Positions 49,270-57,686 of a stretch of DNA of 64,000 bases are shown one piece after another; positions within the stretch are counted from its first letter, which is position 1; each line of letters begins with the position of its first letter. Made by a program: the position numbers and the translations under genes. This DNA comes from Gemmatimonadales bacterium (GTDB taxonomy: Bacteria; Gemmatimonadota; Gemmatimonadetes; Gemmatimonadales; GWC2-71-9): contig JAHBVU010000006.1 in the NCBI GenBank assembly GCA_019637315.1, positions 156,530 through 220,529 of the forward strand. Reading direction: 5' to 3'. A model generated the notes under the pieces. It worked only from the letters and a program-made list of their open reading frames with translations, had not been told where the DNA came from and searched no databases.

Positions 49270-50604
49270 TTGCCAACGCCACGTCCATCCACAACAGCAC
49301 GGGCCTGGCGTCGAGCGGCGGCTGGCGTGTTTCTGCTCTTTGCGGCGACCGCTTCCCTCTCCGCCCAAACGATTGCCATCCGCGCCGGCGGCATCGCCGA
49401 CCCGAGCACCGGCACGACGAGCGGCCCCGCCGTCATCATTGTCGCCGGCGACCAGATCACGGCGGTCGGACCCAACCTCCCGATTCCTGCCGGCGCCGAG
49501 GTCGTCGACCTGTCGGGCGCCATCGTGTCGCCAGGCCTGATCGACACCCACACGCACCTTGCCGCTGCCTATGAACCAGGCGCCACGCGGCTCCGCGAGT
49601 ATACCGTCTCGGTCTCGACTGCCGAACGCGCCCTGCAGGGTGTTGCCAACGCGTGGCAGATGCTGGAGTCGGGTTTCACGACCGTGCGCGACCTCGGCAA
49701 CGCCGGCAACCATGCAGACGCGGCGCTCGCGATGTTCTTCGGGGGCGGCGACCGTCGGCGCGCTGCGGTCTACGGCGGCGCCTCTCTCGCCAATACCCGA
49801 CTGTTCGGCCGCAAGGTCGTGGGCCCGACGATCGTCTATTCGGGTAAGATCGTGACGCCCTACGGCGGCCAGTTCCAGCTTTCGCCAGAGCATCCCGACA
49901 TCGGCCGGCAGGACTACGCCTACGCCGACACGCGCGACGAGCTACGGCGTGCCATTCGCGAGAACGTGCACCACGGCGCCACCTGGATCAAGATCACGAT
50001 CGACGACTATCCGTACCGCTACACCGTCGACGATGTGCGCTTTGTAGTCGCCGAGGCCGCGGCGGCAGGTGCGCGGGTCACGGCGCACTGCGTCACGGAT
50101 GCCGGAGCGCGGATTGCCATCGATGGCGGCGTCGCATCGATCGAACACGGCTACGTCATGAGCGACGAAACACTGGCACTCTCGCGCGACCGTGGCATCG
50201 TCCTGGTGGGCACCGAGTCGCCTGGCGTGTTCATGCAGCGGTTTGGGCGGACCGAGCATGACAGCCGCACCATCGAGCGGCTCCGACGCGCGCACAAGAC
50301 TGGCGCCAAGCTGGCGTTCGGCACCGACATCATCCGGGCGCCCTCGGACGTCTCGCGAGGCGTCGTAACGATGTCGGTCGTCGACGCCTGGGTCGAGGCC
50401 GGGATTCCGGCGCGCGATATTCTTCGTGCCATGACGAGCGATGCAGCCGCCCTGCTTGGCATGGAGCGCGAGCGCGGCCTGATCCGTCCTGGTTATTACG
50501 CCGACCTGATTGCCACTCGCGTCTCGCCGCTGAGCGAGATTGCCACCCTGAAAGACGTCACCTTCGTGATGAAGCACGGTGTCATCATGAAGGATCCCTC
50601 TTAG
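49270..50604 (+). CDS. Secreted imidazolonepropionase-like amidohydrolase
   Basis: 444 residues. The start is TTG at 49270, set by GGAGG 8-9 nt upstream; no ATG or GTG lies in the signal peptide. Signal: RRAAAGVFLLFAATASLSAQ. Amidohydrolase metal motifs: SPGLIDTHTHLAAAY (H-x-H), the Lys in GATWIKITID, HCVTDAG, IEHGYVMSD and FGTDIIRAPS (last D). This arrangement fits the imidazolonepropionase/prolidase-like branch of secreted dipeptide or cyclic-amide hydrolases. Exported to the periplasm. The esterase-like gene starts 16 nt later in the same direction. Confidence 0.88.
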   Translation: MPTPRPSTTARAWRRAAAGVFLLFAATASLSAQTIAIRAGGIADPSTGTTSGPAVIIVAGDQITAVGPNLPIPAGAEVVDLSGAIVSPGLIDTHTHLAAAYEPGATRLREYTVSVSTAERALQGVANAWQMLESGFTTVRDLGNAGNHADAALAMFFGGGDRRRAAVYGGASLANTRLFGRKVVGPTIVYSGKIVTPYGGQFQLSPEHPDIGRQDYAYADTRDELRRAIRENVHHGATWIKITIDDYPYRYTVDDVRFVVAEAAAAGARVTAHCVTDAGARIAIDGGVASIEHGYVMSDETLALSRDRGIVLVGTESPGVFMQRFGRTEHDSRTIERLRRAHKTGAKLAFGTDIIRAPSDVSRGVVTMSVVDAWVEAGIPARDILRAMTSDAAALLGMERERGLIRPGYYADLIATRVSPLSEIATLKDVTFVMKHGVIMKDPS

Positions 50605-50619
50605 GCGGAGACTACACCG

Positions 50620-52251
50620 TTGCTCCTGAACCTGCGATTCGTACTCGTCCTTGCGCTGGTTGCTGCGCCGAATGTCGCGACCGCTCAGACGGGACCGCGA
50701 TTCGACGTGACCGTCGCAGCATCGGCGCACCGCGGTCCGCTGACCGGTCGGTTGATCGTGGCCGTTTCGAAGACCAATCCGGCCGAGCCTCGATTGCTGA
50801 TCTCGCCGTCGGGGCCGGCGATCTTCGGGGTAGACCTGGAAGGAGTGGCGCCCGGTCGCGCCGTGACGGTCGACAGTCGCGCCATCGGTTACCCGACGAG
50901 CCTCGACTCGCTTCCGCCAGGCGAGTACTGGGTCCAGGCGCTCGTTCGGGTGTACTCGCAGGTTCGGCGCGCCGACGGCAAGACCCTCTGGCTGCCAATG
51001 AACGACGGCCGGATTGCGCCGTTCAACAACACGCCCGGCTCGCTGGTCAGCGAGGTTCAGCAGGTGCGCATCGACAGCAGCGCGCGGGTCGCCATTACCC
51101 TGACCCGGACGCTGCCGGAACCGCCCCGCCCCGCCGACACGGACTGGGTCAAGCGCGTCACTCTCCAGAGCAAGACGCTGACGGCGTTCTGGGGCCGGCC
51201 GATCTACGTCCATGCGACGATCCTGCTGCCTCGAGGCTACGCAACGGAAACGAGTCGGCAGTATCCTGCGATCTACACCTTGGGCCACAGTGTTCCGTTC
51301 CAGTTTCGCACCGATTCGGTCGGCCGGGGCATCGGTGAGATCAATCCAGTCACGGGCGTTGAGACCGGCTTCGACTTCTACAAGGCGTGGAACGCGCCCG
51401 ATTTCCCCCGGGTGATTGCGATTTCACTCGAGCAGCAGACCCCGTACTTCCCTGATTCGTACTCGACCAACTCGGCCAACAACGGTCCCTACGGCGACGC
51501 GATCGTCGAAGAGATCATTCCGGAGCTCGAACGCCGCTTCCGAATCATTGCGGCCCCGCATGCGCGGCACCTGGAGGGCGCCTCGACGAGCGGCTGGCAG
51601 AGTCTCGCCCTCCAGCTCCGCTATCCCGACTACTTTGGCGGTGCGTGGATCTTCCAGCCCGACCCGATCGATTTCAGCCGCCATCAGCTCGTCGACATCT
51701 ACAAGGACGAGAATGCCTTTTCGATTCCGATCGGTCAATTCATCACGGCAGAGCGCCCGATGCGCCGTACGGTCGAAGGGCAGCCGATCTGGAGCGTCCG
51801 CCAGCTGAGCCGCTTCGAGGCGGTGCTCGGTTCGAAGGGCCGCTCGGGTTTTCAGTTCAACGCCTGGGAAGCGGTCTACGGCCCGACCGACAGCGAGGGC
51901 TATCCGAAGGCACTCTGGGATCCGCTGACCGGGGTGATCGACAAGTCGGTCGCGGCCTATTGGAGGGACAACGACTACGACCTCCGCGACTACGCCGAGC
52001 GCAACTGGGCGACCCTGGAGCCGAAGCTGCGCGGCAAGCTCCGCTTCTTCCTGCCGGACATGGACGACTTCTATCTCAATGTCGCGATGTACCGGTTCGA
52101 GGACTTCCTGAAACGCGCCCAGCCCGCGAGTGACGCGGAGTTCATCTACGGGCGGCCGATGAAGGGCCACAGCTGGCATCCGTACCCATGGGCCGAACTG
52201 GTGCGGCGCTTTGCCGCAGCGGTCGAGGCCAACACTCCTGCAACCCGATAG
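50620..52251 (+). CDS. Secreted esterase-like alpha/beta hydrolase
   Basis: 543 residues, TTG start with GGAG 8-9 nt before it. Signal peptide at 1-23 (FVLVLALVAAPNVATAQ). N-terminal beta-domain about 30-170 (the GPLTGRLIVAVSKTNPAEPRLLI sandwich), then an alpha/beta hydrolase core with YPAIYTLGHSVP, a nucleophile-elbow-like LEGASTSGWQSLALQ and HSWHPYPWAELVRRF near the end (possible His). Similar in outline to the enterochelin-esterase / putative esterase family, but the G-x-S-x-G is altered (A-S-T-S-G-W). Exported. Forms a probable pair with the amidohydrolase. Confidence 0.75.
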   Translation: MLLNLRFVLVLALVAAPNVATAQTGPRFDVTVAASAHRGPLTGRLIVAVSKTNPAEPRLLISPSGPAIFGVDLEGVAPGRAVTVDSRAIGYPTSLDSLPPGEYWVQALVRVYSQVRRADGKTLWLPMNDGRIAPFNNTPGSLVSEVQQVRIDSSARVAITLTRTLPEPPRPADTDWVKRVTLQSKTLTAFWGRPIYVHATILLPRGYATETSRQYPAIYTLGHSVPFQFRTDSVGRGIGEINPVTGVETGFDFYKAWNAPDFPRVIAISLEQQTPYFPDSYSTNSANNGPYGDAIVEEIIPELERRFRIIAAPHARHLEGASTSGWQSLALQLRYPDYFGGAWIFQPDPIDFSRHQLVDIYKDENAFSIPIGQFITAERPMRRTVEGQPIWSVRQLSRFEAVLGSKGRSGFQFNAWEAVYGPTDSEGYPKALWDPLTGVIDKSVAAYWRDNDYDLRDYAERNWATLEPKLRGKLRFFLPDMDDFYLNVAMYRFEDFLKRAQPASDAEFIYGRPMKGHSWHPYPWAELVRRFAAAVEANTPATR

Positions 52252-52280
52252 CCGTTTCACCCCGACGAGGGAATCGATCC

Positions 52281-53015
52281 ATGTCTAGTTCTGAGCGCCG
52301 CGAGCTGCGCATCCTGCGGGTCTACGGCCTGATGGCCACCCTGCTGCTTACCTGGTTCAGCCTGAGCGCCTTTCAATCGCAGCCCGACAAGGTCCGCTTT
52401 ACCGAGATCGACGTCGAGCGCATCAACGTTGTCGAGCCCGACGGCAGCTACCGGATGGTGATTGCCAACCGGCCGCGCTCGATCGGCCCGATCTTCAAAG
52501 GCAAGCCCTTCGGCTATCCGGGCGGCACTCGGCCGGGCATCATCTTCTTCAACGATGAGGGCACCGAGAACGGCGGCCTGACCTTCACCGGCAAGACCGA
52601 CGCGAACGGCCGCTACCAGTCGAGCCTGCATATGTCGTTCGATCAGTACAACCAGGACCAGGTCATGGTCCTCAACTACCAGGACGACACGGACACCAAA
52701 CGAACCGGTATCACGTTCGCTGAGCGGGCCCCGATCCCGATCATCGACCTCGTTGAAGACCTGGAGAAGATCCGGGCCATGCCGGACGGACCTGCCAAGG
52801 AAGCGGCGCAGAAGGCGTTTGCCGAGCCGCGAAACGGCGTTCCGATGTACGCCGAGCGCGCCTATCTCGGCCGCAACGTGCAAAAGGCGTCAGTGCTCCG
52901 GCTGGCCGATCCGAACGGCAAGCCACGCATTCTGATCCAGGTCGACTCACTCGGCAATCCGAGCCTCGAGTTTCTCGACGCCAACGGCAAGGTGACCGCG
53001 CGGCTGCCGCAGTAA
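52281..53015 (+). CDS. Membrane-anchored hypothetical protein
   Basis: 244 residues from the ATG at 52281 (GAGG ribosome site). One helix about 12-32 (ILRVYGLMATLLLTWFSLSAF) acts as signal anchor. The rest is repetitive beta-like: EIDVERINVVEPDGSYRMVIANRP, GIIFFNDEGTENGGLTFTGKTDANG and near the C-terminus LRLADPNGKPRILIQVDSLGNPSLEFLDANGKV. These DxNGx repeats with V/I strands suggest a small beta-helical or jelly-roll periplasmic domain. No family recognised. Located 29 nt after the esterase gene, so likely in the same transcript. Confidence 0.65.
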   Translation: MSSSERRELRILRVYGLMATLLLTWFSLSAFQSQPDKVRFTEIDVERINVVEPDGSYRMVIANRPRSIGPIFKGKPFGYPGGTRPGIIFFNDEGTENGGLTFTGKTDANGRYQSSLHMSFDQYNQDQVMVLNYQDDTDTKRTGITFAERAPIPIIDLVEDLEKIRAMPDGPAKEAAQKAFAEPRNGVPMYAERAYLGRNVQKASVLRLADPNGKPRILIQVDSLGNPSLEFLDANGKVTARLPQ

Positions 53016-53166
53016 GCCCCGCGGCATCCCGGGTGGCGCCGACTGGTGCGTCACCCGGCCCACGCCGGATTGTACCAATGCCACGAACCCGCCTTTACCG
53101 AGTGTTGACGCCAGCGTGATCCCATCGGGGCGACCGACTGCGAGACTTGAGCGCAGGAGGTAGCCG

Positions 53167-54348
53167 ATGCGGATTGCGATCTTCTCGGAAGTCTACTGGC
53201 CGATGATCAGCGGGGTGGCCCAGACTCTCGATCGAACGGTACAGGCGCTCATCAGCCGAGGTCATTCGGTTCGAGTCTACAGTGCGCGTTACGCCTTGCC
53301 CGCTGGTGTCACCGACCGCCCCGAGGCGCACCGGTCGCCGGCCCGGCCGTTTGCCCTCTCGCCCGAGGTGGAATGGGCCCGGCCGCGGCAGGCGGAGATT
53401 ACCGCAGACCTAGCGGCGTTCGGTCCCGACGTGGTGCACCTGGCCACCGAGTTTCCAATGGGTCGAGCGGGCCTCAAAGCCGCGCGCCGGCTCCGGGTCC
53501 CGATCGTCGCGTCGGCGCACACCGATTACGAGAGCTACGCAGCACGGTACGGCTTCGGCTGGGCCGTGACGCCGGGCTGGATCTACCTGCGCCGGTTCTA
53601 CCGCCATGCCGAGGTCGTGCTGGCGCCGAGCCGGGCGTATCAGGAACAGTTGCAGCGTCGGGGGGTTCGGCATACCGGGGTCTGGAGCCGAGGCATCGAT
53701 ACCGATCGCTTTCATCCGCGCCACCGCTCGGAGGCGTACCGGCAGTCGCTGGGCATCGCTCCGGGCGACCTCCTCGTGGCGTACGTCGGTCGGCTGGCGC
53801 CAGAGAAGGGCGTCGATCGACTGCTCGACGCATGGGCAGCGTTGAGCGCGCGGCACCCTCGTGCGCACCTTGCTTTTACCGGATCCGGCGCGCTCGAACA
53901 GGCCATTGCCGAGCGAGGTCTGCCGCGAACCCACCTGACCGGCGTCCGGCGGGGGGCCGAGCTCGCAACCGCGTATGCGTCCGCCGATGTCTTTGTCCTG
54001 CCGTCGACGACCGAGACCTTCGGCAACGTCCTCCTGGAGGCCATGGCCTCGGGGGCAGCCTCGATCGCCATGGCAGCCGGCGGCGTGCTCGACTACGGCC
54101 GGAACGGCGACAACGTGCGCCTGGTGTCGCCCGAGGCTTCGCTGCTGCCTGCGCTGGACGAGCTACTGATCGACGAACGCGCACGCCGGCACCTGGCGGC
54201 TGGCGGTCGCGCGACGGCAGAGACGCGGACGTGGGCTGCGGTAGACGATGAACTGGTGCGGCAGTACCGCGGGGCGATGACCCGCGGCGCAGCGTACCGA
54301 ACGGAATCGAAGCTGCCAGTTCGCCCGGTCGCCCAGACCTCGAGCTAG
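53167..54348 (+). CDS. GT4-family glycosyltransferase (mannosyltransferase-like)
   Basis: 393 residues, GT-B fold. N-terminal Rossmann: EVYWPMISGVAQTLDRTVQALISRGHSVRVYS with G-G-V-type donor loop. C-terminal half: GRLAPEKGVDRLLDAWAAL, GSGALEQAI and STTETFGNVLLEAMASG, the GT4 E-x7-E motif near 283-291. VHLATEFPMGRAG and SRGIDTDRFHP match MgtA/GtfA mannosyltransferases that use GDP-mannose on lipid acceptors. Cytoplasmic face of the membrane. Strong GGAGG Shine-Dalgarno before the ATG. Single gene. Confidence 0.88.
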   Translation: MRIAIFSEVYWPMISGVAQTLDRTVQALISRGHSVRVYSARYALPAGVTDRPEAHRSPARPFALSPEVEWARPRQAEITADLAAFGPDVVHLATEFPMGRAGLKAARRLRVPIVASAHTDYESYAARYGFGWAVTPGWIYLRRFYRHAEVVLAPSRAYQEQLQRRGVRHTGVWSRGIDTDRFHPRHRSEAYRQSLGIAPGDLLVAYVGRLAPEKGVDRLLDAWAALSARHPRAHLAFTGSGALEQAIAERGLPRTHLTGVRRGAELATAYASADVFVLPSTTETFGNVLLEAMASGAASIAMAAGGVLDYGRNGDNVRLVSPEASLLPALDELLIDERARRHLAAGGRATAETRTWAAVDDELVRQYRGAMTRGAAYRTESKLPVRPVAQTSS

Positions 54349-54370
54349 GGTCATCGGGCAGGCACGCGGC

Positions 54371-56158
54371 TCAGCGCGGTGCGGGGTCGTCCGCGCGCCG
54401 CCTGGGCCAGGTCACGTCCGTGCGGGTCCGGCGCGTCATCGAGACGACTTGGCCCGAAGCGTCACGGTTGAACACGATGCCGACGTTCGGCGCATCGCGA
54501 ACATGCCAAAGGCCTGCCTGTCGGGAGGGTCGAAGGCGATTGACGCTGCCATCGGGCCCGCGAATGGCGAGCCCGCCCTCGTGAACGATGATCTCGATCT
54601 CGTTTTGGGAGCCGGTGACCTCGTAGCGACCAGCAGCGTCCGCAAGCTCAGACGGGGCCACAGCGCGATCGATCCGGAGCGAATCGGCCAGCGGCGTGCC
54701 AACCCGTGGAACGTCATACGCCTTGTCCGCCTGATAGAAGACCAGCTTGGCAGCCGGCGCACCTTCGCTCGGTTCGAAAGCAACTTGCAACCCTTCACGC
54801 GCGATCTCGGCACCCCAGCGCTTAGCGTCCTCCAACCACACGAGATCGAACGCGAGCCGGCTCGGCACGTCGAGCACGAGCTTGCCGTTCCGCCAGAGCA
54901 CCTCGAAGACTTCGTTCGTGAAAGGCCCGAAGTTGGCCACGTAGCGACCGACGAGTCCCTGGTACGCAACCGGCGCCGGCTCGGCAGCCGTGCCGGGATT
55001 GACGACGAAGCGTTCGAGCGCCTCCTCGAACCGGAGCGGTGTGGTGCCGCCCCGCGACTGGGTGAAGTAGAGCACGATCAGATCACGGTCGGGCCAGGCC
55101 CAGGCGTTGGTACCGTCCGACCCGCTGTGCCCCAGAATGCGGACGCGAGTCGGATGCGCGGTCTCGACGTGCAGCACGGACATCTGTCCGTACCAGACTT
55201 CGAGCCCGCGGAACCCCGTCGGTACTCGCGCATCGCTGCCGAGCATCGACATCGGCGATGCCGGCGTCGTCTGCCGCAGGACAGCCTCCTTCGACAGGAG
55301 CTGCCGGCCCCCGACCCGCCCCTCGTCGAGCCAGAGCTGGAGAAAGCGGGCGTAGTCCCGCGGGGTCGAGTAGAGCGTCTGCGAGCCCCAGGCAAAGGGG
55401 TAAAGCGGCTTGCCATCCGCCGGATTCCAGAAGCGAGTCCACGACCCGCCAGATCCGTAGTAGGCGCTCGCAATCCGCGGCCAGCGGGAGTCGCTCGCAT
55501 CGATGCCGAAGAAGGTGTCCGTCATGCCCAGCGGCTCGATCAGTTCGGTACGCACAAACTCAGCAAAGGGCTTTCCGCCGGCGGTCTGGACTAGGGCGGC
55601 CGCGACGTCGGTGCCGGCGTCGCTGTACCAGAATTTGCTGTCCGGGGCGTGAGCGGGCCCCTTTTCGCCGACGGCGTCTACCTGGGCCATCAGGTTGGGG
55701 TACTGATCGAGGCGCTCGATGTTGGTCAGCGGCAAACCGGCCCGGTGTGTCAGGATCTGCCGCACCGTGATCGCGCGGGAACGGTCATTGTCGAAACTCG
55801 GCAGGTACTTGCTGACCCGGTCATCGAGCGAGAGTTTCCCCCGGTCGATCAGGAGCTCCACGGCCGCACCGGTCAGCGTCTTGGTCATCGACCGGATGTT
55901 GGCAATCGTACCCACGGTCCAGGGTCGGCCCGCCTCGCGGTCGGCCAGGCCGTGAGCCCGGTGCAACAGGACCTTGCCATGGTGCAGCACCAGCAGCTCG
56001 CCGCCGAGCGCCAGCCCCTGGGCAACGTACGACGCGACGACCGAGTCGAGAGCCCCGAGCGCCACGGCATCGGGCGGCCCCTGAGGGCCCGCCTGTGCCG
56101 CTCCGGGAGCGGCAAACACCAGTGACACCAAGCCGGCAACGGAGAACGTGCGACGCAT
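54371..56158 (-). CDS. Serine hydrolase of the beta-lactamase (class C/DD-peptidase) family
   Basis: 595 residues. Signal peptide at 1-22 (FSVAGLVSLVFAAPGAAQ). Catalytic motifs: S90-M-T-K93 (SxxK), Y178-S-D180 (YxN variant with Asp) and HSGSDGTN near 322 (KTG-like HSG). Beyond the about 380-residue catalytic domain a C-terminal beta domain (about 400-590) holds LVGRYVANFG and AAGRYEVTGSQNEIEI modules, as in esterase-type members with a lipocalin-like tail. Probably a periplasmic esterase or D-amino-acid peptidase, not a true beta-lactamase. The ATG has AGGAGG. Divergent from a MarR gene, with a palindrome between. Confidence 0.88.
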   Translation of the reverse strand: MRRTFSVAGLVSLVFAAPGAAQAGPQGPPDAVALGALDSVVASYVAQGLALGGELLVLHHGKVLLHRAHGLADREAGRPWTVGTIANIRSMTKTLTGAAVELLIDRGKLSLDDRVSKYLPSFDNDRSRAITVRQILTHRAGLPLTNIERLDQYPNLMAQVDAVGEKGPAHAPDSKFWYSDAGTDVAAALVQTAGGKPFAEFVRTELIEPLGMTDTFFGIDASDSRWPRIASAYYGSGGSWTRFWNPADGKPLYPFAWGSQTLYSTPRDYARFLQLWLDEGRVGGRQLLSKEAVLRQTTPASPMSMLGSDARVPTGFRGLEVWYGQMSVLHVETAHPTRVRILGHSGSDGTNAWAWPDRDLIVLYFTQSRGGTTPLRFEEALERFVVNPGTAAEPAPVAYQGLVGRYVANFGPFTNEVFEVLWRNGKLVLDVPSRLAFDLVWLEDAKRWGAEIAREGLQVAFEPSEGAPAAKLVFYQADKAYDVPRVGTPLADSLRIDRAVAPSELADAAGRYEVTGSQNEIEIIVHEGGLAIRGPDGSVNRLRPSRQAGLWHVRDAPNVGIVFNRDASGQVVSMTRRTRTDVTWPRRRADDPAPR

Positions 56159-56189
56159 GGGTACCTCCTGTCAGAAGCCCGCAACTTCC

Positions 56190-56215
56190 ATCAATTGCGC
56201 AATTGATTGTATAAT
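56190..56215. promoter_or_regulatory. 18-bp palindrome next to a TATAAT box, likely MarR operator
   Basis: ATCAATTGCGCAATTGAT (56190-56207) is a perfect 18-bp palindrome in the gap between the divergent serine-hydrolase and marR genes. The plus-strand -10 TATAAT (56210-56215) lies 2 nt after it, so a repressor on the palindrome would block marR transcription and probably the other promoter. Confidence 0.75.
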
Positions 56216-56262
56216 ACCACCTGAGGTTTGGCAAATCGGCTCCGACGAAGAGGACGCGCCCC

Positions 56263-56757
56263 TTGAACGAGATTCCCTTTTTCGCAACGACCTCGGCCTT
56301 CGCGATGCGGGTCGGGCAGCTCGCGACCTCGCTGTACGACGGCATGGACGCCTGCCTGGCGGCGCACGGCATCGAGCTGCCGGGCTACACCACGAGCATC
56401 GTCCAGACCCTGTACCACGGCGGGCCGCAGTCGATCTCGGATCTTGCGCAGGAATTGAAGCTGTCTCACCAACTTGCATCGCAACGCGTCAACTGGCTGG
56501 TGCGGGCAGGCTTCGTGACGAGTGCCTCACACGCCGATGACCGGCGGGTCAGAGTGGTGCGCTTGAGTCGAGCGGGGCGGGTGCAGGCGACCAAGCTGCA
56601 GGAGTTCCTGCCGCTCCTGGCCGAGGCGTACGGCGATCTGTTCGAGGAAATCGGCGTGGACCTGCACGATGCCACGCTGCGCGCGTCAGCGGCGCTCGAG
56701 GCGCGATCGCTCGCGGACCGGGTTGCCGTACCGGTAAACGGGTCCCGTCCCCGCTGA
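56263..56757 (+). CDS. MarR-family transcriptional regulator
   Basis: 164 residues from a TTG start, set by GAGG 9 nt upstream. Winged helix: TTSIVQTLYHGGPQSISDLAQELKLSHQLASQRVNWLVRAGFV (about 42-85), wing DDRRVRVVRLSRAG. The H-x-L-A-S-Q-R recognition helix is clear. One Cys (DACLAAHG) near the N-terminus could be a redox sensor. Divergent from the serine-hydrolase gene; the palindrome and TATAAT box in the 104-nt gap imply autoregulation and control of the hydrolase. Confidence 0.88.
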   Translation: MNEIPFFATTSAFAMRVGQLATSLYDGMDACLAAHGIELPGYTTSIVQTLYHGGPQSISDLAQELKLSHQLASQRVNWLVRAGFVTSASHADDRRVRVVRLSRAGRVQATKLQEFLPLLAEAYGDLFEEIGVDLHDATLRASAALEARSLADRVAVPVNGSRPR

Positions 56758-56810
56758 GTGTCGGTACAGGCAAGCTTGGCTGCGTCTTGGAGATCGGTCG
56801 CCGCTCACGC

Positions 56811-56816
56811 TACCTT
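56811..56816 (+). promoter_or_regulatory. TACCTT -10 box 6 nt before a small-ORF ATG
   Basis: TTGGAG (56787-56792), 18 nt, then TACCTT and the ATG at 56823 with no Shine-Dalgarno. It is the best-supported member of the leaderless set, since a -35 is visible. Confidence 0.5.
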
Positions 56817-56822
56817 GCTCTC

Positions 56823-57068
56823 ATGGCGCCGACGAAGCCCCTTGTGCTCGAGGAGTACTGCGACCCGGAGTGGGCCGAATGGTACCGAAAGACGCCTGCC
56901 GAGCGGTGGGTAGAAAGCTGCAGGCTATGGTCGGCATATCTGGCACTCGGAGGTTCCCTTGATCCCGAGCCCGATACCCAAAGTCCTTTCTTCGATCCGA
57001 CGGCACCAGGTCCGGGCCCTGCTGATGGGCGGCCAGGCCTGCGTGTTGTACGGCGCGGCGGAGTTTAG
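56823..57068 (+). CDS. Small protein overlapping and preceding a nucleotidyltransferase gene
   Basis: 81 residues from the ATG at 56823. Acidic helix CDPEWAEWYRKTPAERWVESCRLWSAYLALGGSLDPEPD with a W-x-x-W motif, then SPFFDPTAPGPG and a basic end (RPGLRVVRRGGV). I recall small proteins of this type directly upstream of MNT-fold nucleotidyltransferases. It overlaps the next gene by 110 nt in a different frame. Whether it is an antitoxin-type partner is an inference from the pairing only. Confidence 0.65.
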   Translation: MAPTKPLVLEEYCDPEWAEWYRKTPAERWVESCRLWSAYLALGGSLDPEPDTQSPFFDPTAPGPGPADGRPGLRVVRRGGV

Positions 57069-57549
57069 CCGCGACATCGATCTCGCGCTGCTCGCCGAGC
57101 CGGACAACCTGACTCGGCTCCGGGAAGCAATGGCGGAACTCGAGGCGTCGCCCATTGCCGTCCCACCCCTTTCCATTGACTACCTCTCCAGGGGCCACGC
57201 CGCGCATCTTCGCTGCGCTGCCGCCGGCGTCGAGGCGGACTATTTCGCCCATCGCTCGGATCCGACGGCGGCACGAGTCGCGTTCTGGCTCGAGGAGCTC
57301 CGAAGCCCCTCCCTGCTGATCGAGCTGGCAGCGTCGGAGCCTGCAGCAGCCAGCGCCTCGCAGCGCACGGCGGTTCACGCGGCACGCCGCGGGGCAACGG
57401 ACGAGATCGAGCGGGCTCTGGCAGACGAGCAAGCCGCGGAGACTGCGGCTGACCGCATCTGGTGGGAACCACTCAAACGGGAGCTGGAATCCAATCCGCC
57501 GCTCCAGCAGCTCCGCATGATCGCGAACGAATCGGCTGTCGGCGTTTAG
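56959..57549 (+). CDS. MNT-superfamily nucleotidyltransferase-like protein, internally deleted
   Basis: 196 residues. TTG start with GGAGG 5 nt upstream, both lying inside the previous gene. N-terminal pol-beta/MNT block MGGQACVLYGAAEFSRDIDLAL (GG...D-x-D) matches stand-alone nucleotidyltransferases. I expected about 75 more residues (with the third Asp region) between GHAAHLRCAAAGVE and ADYFAHRSDPTAARVAFWLEELRSP; here the two are joined, so an in-frame deletion is likely and activity is doubtful. The C-terminal half is helical and Ala/Glu-rich. With the small upstream protein it resembles a toxin-antitoxin-like pair. Confidence 0.7.
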   Translation: MIPSPIPKVLSSIRRHQVRALLMGGQACVLYGAAEFSRDIDLALLAEPDNLTRLREAMAELEASPIAVPPLSIDYLSRGHAAHLRCAAAGVEADYFAHRSDPTAARVAFWLEELRSPSLLIELAASEPAAASASQRTAVHAARRGATDEIERALADEQAAETAADRIWWEPLKRELESNPPLQQLRMIANESAVGV

Positions 57550-57686
57550 CGGAGCCACGAGATGCGGTCACGTGGGTCCGATCCTAAAGCGTCTGCCGCA
57601 AGGGTCCGGAACGGCACCTCTTCCCTCGCGGTCACAATCCAGGATATTGGAGCTCTGTCCCCCGTCCACCGACCCGAGGTCCGCCT

